Assembly (NCBI GenBank): GCA_035647815.1
Contig: DASRMR010000047.1
Span: 43,662-107,661, forward strand
Origin: JAAYRQ01 sp035647815
GTDB taxonomy: Bacteria; Bacillota; Syntrophomonadia; Syntrophomonadales; Syntrophomonadaceae
DNA length: 64,000 nt
Reading direction: 5' to 3'
Position 1 is the stretch's first letter; each line of letters starts with the position of its first letter. This document shows positions 44,098-53,800 of this stretch, piece after piece. Made by a program: the position numbers and the translations under genes. The notes beneath the pieces are model-generated. The model was given only the letters and a program-made list of their open reading frames with translations, searched no databases and had not been told where the DNA came from.

Positions 44098-44849
44098 AAA
44101 TTTACTAGAACTCCTTTTTCTTTCAAGTAATTTTTAGCTTCCATAATCGTATATTCTCGATAATGAAATATAGAGGCACATAATACTGCATCTGCCTTGC
44201 CTTTATCTACCGCTGCAAATAAGTGTTCTAAGTTACCTGCTCCACCTGAAGCAATAACAGGTATTTTTACTGCTTCGCTTATAGCAGCAGTCAGTTTTAT
44301 ATCATAACCATCTTTAGTTCCATCACTATCCATACTAGTTAGCAGTATCTCGCCTGCTCCTAATGCTTCAACCCCTTTAGCCCATTCAACAGCATCTAAG
44401 CCTGTCGCGACTCGCCCACCACCTATAAACACTTCCCAAGATTCCTCATTTTGGCGAGCATCGATAGCTACTATTATAGACTTACTCCCAAATTCTTTAG
44501 CAGCCTCTTTTATGAGGGCCGGGTTTTTAACTGCTGCAGAACCTAAGGAAATCTTATTTGCCCCAGCTTCTAAAATAACCCTAATGTCTTCTATGCTACT
44601 AATCCCTCCACCTACTGTAAAAGGTATATTAAGCGTCTGAGCAGTTTTGCCTACTAAGTCCACCATAGTCTTTCTTCCCTCTACAGATGCACTAATATCG
44701 AGCAAGACTAGCTCATCAGCCCCTTGTTGATCATAAAAAGCAGCTAGTTCTACAGGATCACCGGCATCACGCAAACCAACAAAATTTACCCCTTTAACTA
44801 CTCTACCTTCTTTGACATCGAGGCAAGGTATTATTCTTTTTCCTATCAT
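44094..44849 (-). CDS. hisF: HisF cyclase subunit of imidazole glycerol phosphate synthase
   Basis: The 251-residue TIM barrel has the HisF signatures IPCLDVKEGRVVKGVNF and VGGGISSIEDI, with catalytic Asp residues at Asp11 and in LLTSMDSDGTKDGY. It uses ammonia to turn PRFAR into imidazole glycerol phosphate and AICAR. Ammonia normally comes from the glutaminase HisH, whose gene is absent from this his run. HisF alone can work with free ammonium. Confidence 0.96.
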   Translation of the reverse strand: MIGKRIIPCLDVKEGRVVKGVNFVGLRDAGDPVELAAFYDQQGADELVLLDISASVEGRKTMVDLVGKTAQTLNIPFTVGGGISSIEDIRVILEAGANKISLGSAAVKNPALIKEAAKEFGSKSIIVAIDARQNEESWEVFIGGGRVATGLDAVEWAKGVEALGAGEILLTSMDSDGTKDGYDIKLTAAISEAVKIPVIASGGAGNLEHLFAAVDKGKADAVLCASIFHYREYTIMEAKNYLKEKGVLVNL

Positions 44850-44863
44850 CGATAATTCCTCAT

Positions 44864-45586
44864 TTATTCGCAGATTTTCAGAGCTTCTACTAAATCTATT
44901 TTGTTTTCATAAATGGCTTTACCTACTATCGCGCCTATAACTCCGAGAACTTCCATTTCTTTTATAGCTTTTAAATCATCTATACTAGAAACTCCACCAG
45001 AAGCTATTATCTTAAGTCCCGTACTAGTCATCTTTTCAGTGGCTGCAAAGTTCGGTCCTTGAAGTAAGCCATCTTTAGCCACATCAGTATAAACTGCATA
45101 CTTAACCCCGATTTCGTGCATCTGTTTCCCAAACTCTAATGCCGGAATCTCGGTAGTATTTACCCAGCCTTCAGTAGCTACCATACCGTTTTTAGCATCT
45201 AAACCTAAAACAATTTGATCTGGTCCAAATTTATCTAATAACTCTTTAATAAACTCTGAACTATTTACAGCTTTAGTGCCGATTATAACTCTTGAGGCAC
45301 CTGACTTAAGTAACCTTTCTACATCAGCTAATTCTCGTAAACCTCCACCTATTTGAAAAGGTATATTAATAGTGTTGGCGATAGCCTCAATTGCTTTAAT
45401 ATTAGTAGGTTTTCCTGAGAATGCACCATCTAAATCAACTATGTGCAACCATTTCGCACCTGCATTTTCGAATTCTTTTGCCATATTAGCCGGCTCATTT
45501 GAATAGACCGTCTTATCTTCAGCCCTACCCTGAACTAATCTTACACATTGACCATCTTTAATATCTATAGCTGGAAAAAGTATCAT
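44864..45586 (-). CDS. hisA: HisA phosphoribosylformimino-AICAR ribotide isomerase
   Basis: The 240-residue TIM barrel begins LFPAIDIKDGQCVRLVQG (catalytic Asp8) and has YTDVAKDGLLQGPN with the second catalytic Asp. It catalyses the Amadori rearrangement of ProFAR to PRFAR. It sits 24 bases after hisB; in most his operons hisH lies exactly here. Confidence 0.96.
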   Translation of the reverse strand: MILFPAIDIKDGQCVRLVQGRAEDKTVYSNEPANMAKEFENAGAKWLHIVDLDGAFSGKPTNIKAIEAIANTINIPFQIGGGLRELADVERLLKSGASRVIIGTKAVNSSEFIKELLDKFGPDQIVLGLDAKNGMVATEGWVNTTEIPALEFGKQMHEIGVKYAVYTDVAKDGLLQGPNFAATEKMTSTGLKIIASGGVSSIDDLKAIKEMEVLGVIGAIVGKAIYENKIDLVEALKICE

Positions 45587-45610
45587 GTTTTCATCTCTCC
45601 AAAATTATAT

Positions 45611-46207
45611 TTACAACTTACCTTTAGAGGACCAGACCCCCTCGATACGAGGTTCATGTTTAATCGCCATTTTAAGAGCTCTGGCAAAAGCCTTGAATGT
45701 AGCTTCTGCTATATGGTGATTATTTTCACCTCTAATTAAGTCTATATGTAGGTTCATCCCTGCATTATTAACTAGAGCTTGAAAGAACTCCTTAATGTTT
45801 TCGGTTGCTAAATTACCTAATTCAGTGCGACTATATTCCACATGGTAAGCTAGATAAGCTCTACCAGATAAATCGAGTACAACCCTAACTAATGTTTCAT
45901 CCATAGGTACAGTCGCTTCACCATACCTGTTAATACCCTTTTTATCCCCGATGGCTTCTTGCAAAACTAAGCCTAAACAAATACCTATATCTTCTACCGT
46001 ATGGTGGTCATCTACCTCTATATCTCCCTGAGCATTTACCGTCAGATTACTGAGACTATGCATGGTAAACAGGGTTAACAGATGGTCTAGAAAAGGTATT
46101 GGAGTATCTATTTGAGCTAGGCCAGTTCCGTCCAGTTCAAGCTTGAGCGCAACTTCGGTTTCTGCCGTCTTTCTTTCAATTTCAGCTACTCTTTTCATCT
46201 CTTTCAA
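45611..46207 (-). CDS. hisB: HisB imidazoleglycerol-phosphate dehydratase
   Basis: The 198-residue monofunctional dehydratase has the metal-binding HxxH patterns PFLDHLLTLFTMHS, DDHHTVEDIGICLG and ENNHHIAEATFKA. It converts IGP to imidazole-acetol phosphate. The best-placed ribosome binding site (AAAGGAG) favours a TTG start at 46207; ATG at 46198 is the alternative. It follows hisD by 5 bases. Confidence 0.95.
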   Translation of the reverse strand: MKEMKRVAEIERKTAETEVALKLELDGTGLAQIDTPIPFLDHLLTLFTMHSLSNLTVNAQGDIEVDDHHTVEDIGICLGLVLQEAIGDKKGINRYGEATVPMDETLVRVVLDLSGRAYLAYHVEYSRTELGNLATENIKEFFQALVNNAGMNLHIDLIRGENNHHIAEATFKAFARALKMAIKHEPRIEGVWSSKGKL

Positions 46208-46212
46208 TTCAA

Positions 46213-47496
46213 CTACTCCTTTCTTAGCCTTACTGCATTAGCATGAGCAGTCAATCCTTCAACAGTAGCTATTTTTATAATCTCATCAGCATCTTGCTCG
46301 ATACCTTCTTCAGTGTAATAAATTATGCTAGATGCTTTCATAAATGTATCTACTGTAACTGGTGAGTAGAATCTAGCTGTACCACCAGTAGGTAAAATAT
46401 GATTAGGTCCTGCATAGTAGTCTCCTACTGGTTCAGGTGTATACTTACCCATAAAAATAGCACCCGCATTATGAATTTTGCTCAGTAAATCAAAAGGATG
46501 TTCTACCATCAATTCCAAATGTTCAGGTGCCACTATATTAGAAACTGTACAAGCTTGCTCTATATCATCTGCTAGAATAAAAGCACCATAATTATTTAGT
46601 GATTCTTCAATAATATCTTTTCTAGATAAATCTACAATCTGCCGATTAATTTCTATTTCTACTTTATCCATAAGTTCAGCACTATCAGTAACTAAAATAC
46701 TACGAGCTAATACATCATGCTCAGCTTGTGACATCATATCAGCTGCTATGAAAGCTGGGTCAGCATCTTTATCGGCAATAATTAGAATTTCACTAGGACC
46801 GGCTAACATATCAATATTTACAGTTCCATAAACCATTTTCTTAGCTATAGTTACATAAATATTACCTGGTCCACTAATCAAGTCTACTGGAGCAATAGTG
46901 TCAGTTCCATAAGCTAAGCCAAATATCGCATGAGGACCACCCATTTTATATATCTCGGTAAGTCCAACTTCCGCAGCTGCAACTAAGGTATAAGGATTCA
47001 TTTTGCCGTCTTTACCTGGAGGACTGACCATAGCTATCTCATTTACTCCAGCTACTTGAGCAGGGATAGCATTCATCAATACTGATGATGGATAAGCAGC
47101 TGTACCACCTGGAACATATATGCCTACCCGATATAAAGGACGATGTAGTTGACCTAAAATATTCCCCCTAGAATCAGGCTCCATCCAAGAATTCCTTAGT
47201 TGACGACTATGAAAATCACCTATATTATCTATAGCATTTTGAATAGCGAAAATATAATCATCATCTACATTACGATATGCTGCTTCTATTTCTGCTTCAC
47301 TTACCTTAAAAGTATCCTTAGTTAACTTGGCCTTATCGAATTTTTCAGTTAAATCCAAAATAGCTTGATCACCTTGTTCTAGGACTAATTTTTCAATTTC
47401 AGCTACTCCCGCCTCAAATTGTTTCATATCGGTATAATTACTTTGGATAAAGCTATCTAACTCAGGAGTAAATGCCTTTAATCGGCGTATTTTCAT
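46213..47496 (-). CDS. hisD: HisD histidinol dehydrogenase
   Basis: The 427-residue enzyme has the family signature region with DMMSQAEHDVLARSILVT, GPGNIYVTIAKK and GPNHILPTGGTARF, including the Zn ligands. It oxidises histidinol to histidine with two NAD+. The start overlaps the end of hisG by 4 bases, indicating coupling. Complete. Confidence 0.97.
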   Translation of the reverse strand: MKIRRLKAFTPELDSFIQSNYTDMKQFEAGVAEIEKLVLEQGDQAILDLTEKFDKAKLTKDTFKVSEAEIEAAYRNVDDDYIFAIQNAIDNIGDFHSRQLRNSWMEPDSRGNILGQLHRPLYRVGIYVPGGTAAYPSSVLMNAIPAQVAGVNEIAMVSPPGKDGKMNPYTLVAAAEVGLTEIYKMGGPHAIFGLAYGTDTIAPVDLISGPGNIYVTIAKKMVYGTVNIDMLAGPSEILIIADKDADPAFIAADMMSQAEHDVLARSILVTDSAELMDKVEIEINRQIVDLSRKDIIEESLNNYGAFILADDIEQACTVSNIVAPEHLELMVEHPFDLLSKIHNAGAIFMGKYTPEPVGDYYAGPNHILPTGGTARFYSPVTVDTFMKASSIIYYTEEGIEQDADEIIKIATVEGLTAHANAVRLRKE

Positions 47497-48146
47497 GTTG
47501 TAATACCACCTTTTGTAATTATTTCGAATTTCCTAATTAAAGGGCGAATCTTATTATGCTTAGTCTTATAACTTACCCGATTACATATTAGGCGAGTAGT
47601 CGAATCCATAATTTGCTCTAATTCTACTAAGTTATTTTCTTTTAAAGTCCTTCCAGTTGAAACAATATCTACTATTACATCTGATAATCCCATTATGGGT
47701 GCAAGTTCAATATTACCGTGTAGTTTTATAATTTCTATTTGTAAACCTTTACTGCGGAAAAAGCCTTCAGTTACTATAGGAAACTTGGTAGCAACTCTTT
47801 TATAATTAAAATTCTCTAATTTCTCATCTTTTAATACTTCTGGTACTGCCACGACAAAACGACAATACCCAAAACCTAAATCAGCTAGTTCATATATATC
47901 TTTACCTTGTTCAACTATTACATCCTTACCTACGATGCCTAGATCGGCTGCTCCCTGTTCTACATATATAGGAACATCAGTAGGACGACACATGAGATAT
48001 CTAATATTTTGATCCTCATAATCAAAGACCATAGTTCTAGTATCTTCATCTAAGTTCTTTGTCGGCAATCCTGCCTCTTTAAATAATTTAATAGTGGGTT
48101 TAAGTAGCATTCCCTTTGAAAGGGCTATCGTTAGTTTTTGTTGCAT
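47493..48146 (-). CDS. hisG: HisG ATP phosphoribosyltransferase, short form
   Basis: At 217 residues this is the short HisG, lacking the C-terminal regulatory domain, with the PRPP-binding stretch DIVSTGRTLKENNL. It condenses PRPP with ATP, the committed step of histidine synthesis. The short form requires HisZ, encoded 22 bases upstream, for activity and feedback inhibition, so the pair is consistent. Confidence 0.96.
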   Translation of the reverse strand: MQQKLTIALSKGMLLKPTIKLFKEAGLPTKNLDEDTRTMVFDYEDQNIRYLMCRPTDVPIYVEQGAADLGIVGKDVIVEQGKDIYELADLGFGYCRFVVAVPEVLKDEKLENFNYKRVATKFPIVTEGFFRSKGLQIEIIKLHGNIELAPIMGLSDVIVDIVSTGRTLKENNLVELEQIMDSTTRLICNRVSYKTKHNKIRPLIRKFEIITKGGITT

Positions 48147-48168
48147 CTTATTTCTTCACCTACCTTTA

Positions 48169-49314
48169 TTAATCTATATATATAAGTTGATATGGTGCTT
48201 TTAGTTTCTGCTCTAACTCTGCTTTAGTTAAATTTTCTACATCCATTTCCACCACATAATTTTTATTTCTAAGCTCATTACATCGCTCTACAACTTTTTC
48301 ATAGTCAGTTCCCCCGACCAGATAATGCGGAAGAGATTTCTCCTTACTATCTAAAACCATGGCTAATCTATCTAGTCCCATAGCAAAGCCTACTGCCGGA
48401 CAATCACGGCCGAATTTGCCTACTAGGTTGTCATAACGACCTCCACCTAGTAATCCATAACCTAAATCTGGTGCATAACCTTCAAAAACTATACCCGTGT
48501 AGTAATCTAAACCTCTAAGTACTCCCAAATCTAGGACTACATTTTCTCTTACCCCAGTAACCTGCAGAGCATCATATACATTAACTAATTCTTCTACCGC
48601 TTGACTAGCTTGAGGATGCTTTTCTAAATAAGGTAGATCTCTTAATATTTCTAAGCCACCATGTAAGACTGGCAGTTTAACAATAGTCTCTTTAAGAGCA
48701 TCATCTATGGGCAGGCTTTCTAATAGCTTACCTAGTTCTACTAAGTCTTTACCTTCTACTAAGGATCTAATTAACTTTTTTTGTTCACTTTCAATACTGC
48801 TATCCTCTAACAAACTATTAAAAATCCCTATCTGATTTAAACTAATTTTAAAATCTTGTACCCCTATAGTACGCAAAGATTCTACCGCCAAAGTAATAAT
48901 TTCTGCATCAGCCCGCACGCCGGAAACTCCCATTAACTCAACACCCATTTGCCAAAATTCACGATGCTGAGCTCTTTGGGGCTGGATATGTCTAAACACA
49001 TTAGCAATATAAAATAACCTCTGGGGGAAATCTTTATCTATTAGATGAGTTGCTACCATTCTTGCTATAGCAACAGTTACTTCTGGTCGAAGTGATAAAA
49101 TACCGCCTTCCCTATCCATAAACAAAAACAGTTCTTCTCTAATGTTTCCTGCACCAGTCTCTATTACATCCAAATATTCAAAAGTGGGAGTAATAATTTC
49201 CTGAAAACTATAACCCTTGAATAACTGAGTTATTTTCTTTTCTATTTCGCGCATCACTTTAACTTGGTCTGGTAACAAATCTCTCAGACCACTAGGAATT
49301 ATTTTATTTCTCAT
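48169..49314 (-). CDS. hisZ: HisZ regulatory subunit of ATP phosphoribosyltransferase
   Basis: The 381-residue protein is a histidyl-tRNA synthetase paralogue containing class II motifs 1-3 (GLRDLLPDQ, LFYIANVFRHIQPQRAQHREFWQMG, GGGRYDNLVGKFG) but truncated at the C-terminus, where a HisS anticodon domain would be. It pairs with the short HisG next to it. Its start overlaps the preceding gene by 4 bases. Confidence 0.95.
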   Translation of the reverse strand: MRNKIIPSGLRDLLPDQVKVMREIEKKITQLFKGYSFQEIITPTFEYLDVIETGAGNIREELFLFMDREGGILSLRPEVTVAIARMVATHLIDKDFPQRLFYIANVFRHIQPQRAQHREFWQMGVELMGVSGVRADAEIITLAVESLRTIGVQDFKISLNQIGIFNSLLEDSSIESEQKKLIRSLVEGKDLVELGKLLESLPIDDALKETIVKLPVLHGGLEILRDLPYLEKHPQASQAVEELVNVYDALQVTGVRENVVLDLGVLRGLDYYTGIVFEGYAPDLGYGLLGGGRYDNLVGKFGRDCPAVGFAMGLDRLAMVLDSKEKSLPHYLVGGTDYEKVVERCNELRNKNYVVEMDVENLTKAELEQKLKAPYQLIYID

Positions 49315-49616
49315 CCTTTTTTCTCCCCATCCACATAATCTAATACCCGATTATAACCGTCTGCACCATAATTAAGACACCTTTTAACCCTACTTATAGT
49401 AGCAGTACTAGCACCAGTTTCTTTAGCTATATCATTATAAGTAACATTAGCTTTTAAGAGTTGGGCAACTTCTAGCCTCTGGCCCATAGCTTTTATTTCA
49501 CTTATAGTACATAAATCATCTAATAAACGATAAACATCATCTTCTGTCTCTAAACTAAGTAAAGCCTTAACTAATAGATCACTATATTCATCTTTCCAAT
49601 TTGGTGAATAAACCAA
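49311..49616 (-). CDS. YerC/YecD-type TrpR-family regulator
   Basis: The 101-residue helical protein has a TrpR-like helix-turn-helix (TYNDIAKETGASTATISRVKRC). This family (YerC/YecD) is found at the head of his operons in clostridia and has been predicted by comparative genomics to be a histidine-pathway repressor (HisR). It overlaps hisZ, so it is coexpressed with the pathway it may control. I did not find a clear operator in the 17 bases upstream. Confidence 0.85.
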   Translation of the reverse strand: MVYSPNWKDEYSDLLVKALLSLETEDDVYRLLDDLCTISEIKAMGQRLEVAQLLKANVTYNDIAKETGASTATISRVKRCLNYGADGYNRVLDYVDGEKKG

Positions 49617-49633
49617 AGCAAAGAATACCTCCT

Positions 49634-50296
49634 TTATAATAATTTGGAATCATTTATTAATAATCCAAAATCACAACCTAAATAATCAGCTGCTCTGTGA
49701 CACATCAACATCTTAGTTAGAAATATTTCGAAGTATTCCATCACTGAGCATACTTCTATATCGATTTGTATTTCAAAAGTTATCCTTTTTGCCTTAGGTT
49801 CCACAATTACATTACTATTAGTAACTGCGTAATTAACTCGGTCACGAGGGGTAAATAATGATATTTTCTGTTTCCTAACTCGAGAACGGTGAACATGTGA
49901 TTTATCCGCCAAAATTAAAGCTGCTGATACATTGTTAACACTACAACCTCGAGCATGTTCCTCATGATTACCTATCGCCCCCATTATTGTCGCCATCTCC
50001 TCAGGATCCATATTAAGATCTAAAAGCAACTTAAATGCCATGATAGCACCAGACAGGCCGTGACCATATCGGTTTATCAGATTACCCACATCATGCAGGT
50101 AGCCTGCGATAGCTCCCAGCTCCGCTTCCCGTTCGGAGAAACCTAGCTTTTCTAAAATACTGCGACATAATTCTGAAGTTAAATCAGCGTGAATTTGGTC
50201 ATGCTCTATAGCTCCTATTTCACCAATATAAATATTACCCTTAGTCATATAGCTTTGAAGTTTGACATCATTTTTCACTGTTTCTAAAGTAACCAT
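49634..50296 (-). CDS. HD-domain phosphohydrolase
   Basis: From ATG 50296 (after GGGGGG) the product has 220 residues with an HD domain: an upstream His, the HD pair in GYLHDVGNLINRYG, and a later GAIGNHEEHARG with further His ligands. HD proteins are metal-dependent phosphohydrolases acting on nucleotides or similar. It lies between purD and the his genes, 31 and 17 bases from its neighbours, so a link to nucleotide metabolism is plausible but not shown. A start at 50383 would overlap purD and lacks a good binding site. Confidence 0.85.
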   Translation of the reverse strand: MVTLETVKNDVKLQSYMTKGNIYIGEIGAIEHDQIHADLTSELCRSILEKLGFSEREAELGAIAGYLHDVGNLINRYGHGLSGAIMAFKLLLDLNMDPEEMATIMGAIGNHEEHARGCSVNNVSAALILADKSHVHRSRVRKQKISLFTPRDRVNYAVTNSNVIVEPKAKRITFEIQIDIEVCSVMEYFEIFLTKMLMCHRAADYLGCDFGLLINDSKLL

Positions 50297-50327
50297 ATTA
50301 GGGCTCCCCCCTTTAAATACTCGGTTT

Positions 50328-51605
50328 TTATCTGATAGCCTTCTTACCAATATCTGTTCTATAATGCATACCCTTAAAATCAATATAATCTATTTGTTGA
50401 TATACTTTATCTATTGCTTGTTGCATAGTTGCCCCTAGTGATACTAGGCTAAGTACTCGCCCACCATTAGTCACTAAACTCCCATCGACTAAAGCAGTGC
50501 CAGCATGAAATACTAAATTACCTGCCTCTATTTTATCTAAACCTTTTATTTCTAGCCCTTTTTCATAATCCCCAGGATAACCTCCAGATGCCAAAACTAC
50601 ACATACGGCATTACTATTAGTTAATTTAACCTCATAATCCTTAACTCTATTACTACAAGATTTTTCAAAAAGGTCCATAATATCACTTTCTATAACAGGC
50701 ATAATAGCTTGAGTTTCTGGATCACCAAACCTAGCATTAAACTCTAAAACCTTAGGCCCCTCAGCAGTTATCATTAGACCAGCATACAATACACCAGTAA
50801 AAGGATACCCTTCCTTTTGCATTGCAGCTACAACTGGACCCAAAACTTTTTGTTCTACTTCTCGGTGCAGATCTTCTGTATATATAGGAGGATTAATATA
50901 AGCTCCCATACCACCCGTGTTCGGTCCTTCATCATTATTAAAAACTGTTTTATGATCTTGGGCAGATATTAAAGTAATATAATCTCTACCATCACTTATG
51001 GCGAAAACACTAACTTCTTCACCTTCTAGAAATTCTTCTACTACAATATTGGCACCAGCAGCACCAAACTCTTTATCTAAAAGCATACTATCTATAGCTG
51101 CATATGCTTCATCTAAATTAGTCGCGATTACTACACCTTTACCAGCAGCTAAACCATCTACTTTAACAACTACCTTTTTACCTTGGTTAATATATTTTTC
51201 TACATAAGAACGAGCAGGGATGACTTCATCGAATACTTGGTAATCTGCAGTCGGTATATTATATTTTTTAAATAAATTCTTAGTAAATACTTTACTACCT
51301 TCAAGTTGTGCTGCACCTTTAGTCGGTCCAAATATTTTCAAGCCCTTAGCTCTAAACTTATCTACAATCCCTAACATAAGTGGCATTTCTGGACCTACAA
51401 CGGTTAAATCTATCGATTTATCCTGGGCAAAAGTTAACAAACCTTCTATATCTTCTACCCCAATATCTATACATTCAGCCCACTTAGCCATACCGTAATT
51501 TCCCGGTGCAGCATATATCTTTCCTACTAAGGGACTTTGGGCGAGCTTCCAGACTAAAGCATGTTCCCGCCCGCCTTGTCCAATTACTAGTACATTTTTA
51601 CTCAT
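50328..51605 (-). CDS. purD: PurD phosphoribosylamine-glycine ligase
   Basis: The 425-residue ATP-grasp enzyme starts VLVIGQGGREHALVWKLAQS and has the PurD signature LEFNARFGDPETQ. It makes GAR, step 2 of purine synthesis. Last pur gene of the run, 28 bases after purH. Complete. Confidence 0.97.
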   Translation of the reverse strand: MSKNVLVIGQGGREHALVWKLAQSPLVGKIYAAPGNYGMAKWAECIDIGVEDIEGLLTFAQDKSIDLTVVGPEMPLMLGIVDKFRAKGLKIFGPTKGAAQLEGSKVFTKNLFKKYNIPTADYQVFDEVIPARSYVEKYINQGKKVVVKVDGLAAGKGVVIATNLDEAYAAIDSMLLDKEFGAAGANIVVEEFLEGEEVSVFAISDGRDYITLISAQDHKTVFNNDEGPNTGGMGAYINPPIYTEDLHREVEQKVLGPVVAAMQKEGYPFTGVLYAGLMITAEGPKVLEFNARFGDPETQAIMPVIESDIMDLFEKSCSNRVKDYEVKLTNSNAVCVVLASGGYPGDYEKGLEIKGLDKIEAGNLVFHAGTALVDGSLVTNGGRVLSLVSLGATMQQAIDKVYQQIDYIDFKGMHYRTDIGKKAIR

Positions 51606-51633
51606 TACTTGCCATTCCCCCTACAACTAATAT

Positions 51634-53151
51634 TTAGTGCTTAAAGTGGCGCATTCCTGTGAATACCATGCTTATACCATGTTTATCACATTCTAAAATA
51701 CTTTCTTCATCTCTTACAGAACCACCTGGCTGAATAATAGCTTTTATTCCATAGCGGGCGGCAAGTTCAACTGTATCCTTGAAAGGGAAAAATGCATCAG
51801 ATGCTAATACCGCACCATTGCTTTTATCGCCTGCTTGTTCTAGAGCAATACCTGCTGAACCTACTCTATTCATCTGACCAGCACCTACCCCTAATGTTTG
51901 GCCATCTCGAGCGATTAGAATAGCATTAGATTTTACATGTTTGACTATCTTCCAAGCAAAAAGCAATTCTTTTAATTCTTCATCAGTAGGTTTAGTTTTC
52001 GTAACTACCTGCAAATCATTAATATTGACTGATCCTTCATCAGGTTCTTGAACTACAAAACCGCCTGCAACACTTTTTACTAATAGCTCTTCATCTTTTT
52101 CAATAGCGAGTTCTAATACCCGAAGATTCTTCTTAACTTGCATATGTTCTAAAGCACTTGCCTCATAAGCTGGAGCAATAACTACTTCCATAAATGGTTC
52201 TGCAGCTTTTTCCGCTGTAGCTTTATTAACTTTCTGGTTAAAAGCAATTATTCCACCAAATGCTGAAACAGGATCCGCATTAAATGCTCTCTCATAGGCC
52301 TCTTCTATAGTTGCACCTGTTGCTACTCCACAAGGATTAGTATGCTTAACAATTACACAAGCTGGTTCGTCAAATTCTTTTACTAATTCCCAAGCAGCTT
52401 GAGTATCTATAATATTATTGTAGGAAAGCTCTTTACCATTATGTTGTATAGCATCGGGTAAACCGATACCAGGCTTAGCTAATTTGTAAAAACTAGCTTT
52501 TTGGTGTGGATTTTCTCCATATCTTAAGTCATAAGCTTTTTCACCTGCTAGAGTCATAGAATCAGGGAACTTAACACCTGAATAATCTGCTAAATATGAA
52601 CTAATCATGGCATCATATGATGCAGTATGACTAAAAGCTTCTAAGGCTAGGGCTAATTTTCTTTCCTTACTCAAATCCCCATTTTTAAGTTCTTCTAAAA
52701 CTGTTGCATAATTATCCGGGTTAACTACTATAACTACACTCTCAAAGTTTTTAGCTGCAGCCCTAACCATAGTAGGCCCACCGATATCGATGTTTTCAAT
52801 AGCATCAGCTAAAGTAACCCCAGATTTGCTTATAGTTTCACGAAAGGGATATAAATTTACCACTACCATATCGATCGGACTTATATTATTCTTTTTCAGT
52901 TCATCTAAATGTTCTGTAGTCCTTTTAGCTAAAATTCCACCATGGATTGCTGGATGCAGTGTTTTAACCCTACCATCAAGAATCTCTGGGAAATCTGTTA
53001 TATTAGCTACTTGGGTCACCTTAACTCCATTTTCTTTTAAAATTTTATGAGTTCCCCCAGTAGAAATAATGTCATAACCAAGTTTTTCTAAACCTTTAGC
53101 AAATTCAACTACCCCATCTTTGTTGGAAACACTAATTAATGCTCTAGCCAC
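51634..53151 (-). CDS. purH: PurH AICAR transformylase / IMP cyclohydrolase
   Basis: The 505-residue bifunctional enzyme has an N-terminal MGS-like IMP cyclohydrolase domain (about 1-195, ISTGGTHKILKENG) and a C-terminal transformylase domain with the catalytic KHTNPCG motif. It performs the last two steps to IMP and also uses AICAR released by HisF of the histidine pathway, encoded in the same gene run. Confidence 0.97.
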   Translation of the reverse strand: MARALISVSNKDGVVEFAKGLEKLGYDIISTGGTHKILKENGVKVTQVANITDFPEILDGRVKTLHPAIHGGILAKRTTEHLDELKKNNISPIDMVVVNLYPFRETISKSGVTLADAIENIDIGGPTMVRAAAKNFESVVIVVNPDNYATVLEELKNGDLSKERKLALALEAFSHTASYDAMISSYLADYSGVKFPDSMTLAGEKAYDLRYGENPHQKASFYKLAKPGIGLPDAIQHNGKELSYNNIIDTQAAWELVKEFDEPACVIVKHTNPCGVATGATIEEAYERAFNADPVSAFGGIIAFNQKVNKATAEKAAEPFMEVVIAPAYEASALEHMQVKKNLRVLELAIEKDEELLVKSVAGGFVVQEPDEGSVNINDLQVVTKTKPTDEELKELLFAWKIVKHVKSNAILIARDGQTLGVGAGQMNRVGSAGIALEQAGDKSNGAVLASDAFFPFKDTVELAARYGIKAIIQPGGSVRDEESILECDKHGISMVFTGMRHFKH

Positions 53152-53173
53152 GATAATAGCCTCCTAAAATTTG

Positions 53174-53800
53174 TTATTTAATAATTACTTGGCGTCCTTT
53201 AATATATAAACGACCTTCAGCAAAAAGCTGTAAAGCCTGCCAATATATCTGATGTTCTTCATTCAAAATCCGCTCAGTAAGAGCTGTTTCATCATCATCG
53301 TCATAGACTGCTACTACAGATTGCATAATAATAGGTCCAGTATCCATCCCCTCATCGACAAAATGGACTGTGCAACCAGTATATTTCACCCCATATTCTA
53401 ATGCTTGTCTTTGGGCATGTAAGCCTGTAAATGAAGGTAATAAGGCGGGATGAATATTAACTACCTGGTGTTTAAAATGTTGTAAAAATGCAGAACCAAT
53501 CAAACGCATATAACCAGCCAAAACTACTAAATCAACATCATAGCCGGTAATAACTTTAACTAATTCCTGTTCGTATTCTTCTTTTGTACTATAATCTTTA
53601 GGATTAATATGTAAGGCAGATATATTATATTTTTCCGCCTTCTTTAAGGCTAATGCTTCTGCTTTATCACTTATTAAGACTATTATCTCTGCATTAAGAT
53701 CTCCGCGTTTAATCGCCTGGTAAATAGCATCAAAATTGCTACCTCTCCCAGATGCCATTACTGCAAGTTTTAACTTTTTTGGTTTTTCCACTAACTTCAT
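53174..53800 (-). CDS. purN: PurN GAR transformylase
   Basis: The 208-residue folate-dependent enzyme has the N-terminal ASGRGSNFDAI loop and the active site VNIHPALLPSFTGLHA with Asn/His, then TVHFVDEGMDTGPI. Overlaps purM by 4 bases. Complete. Confidence 0.97.
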   Translation of the reverse strand: MKLVEKPKKLKLAVMASGRGSNFDAIYQAIKRGDLNAEIIVLISDKAEALALKKAEKYNISALHINPKDYSTKEEYEQELVKVITGYDVDLVVLAGYMRLIGSAFLQHFKHQVVNIHPALLPSFTGLHAQRQALEYGVKYTGCTVHFVDEGMDTGPIIMQSVVAVYDDDDETALTERILNEEHQIYWQALQLFAEGRLYIKGRQVIIK

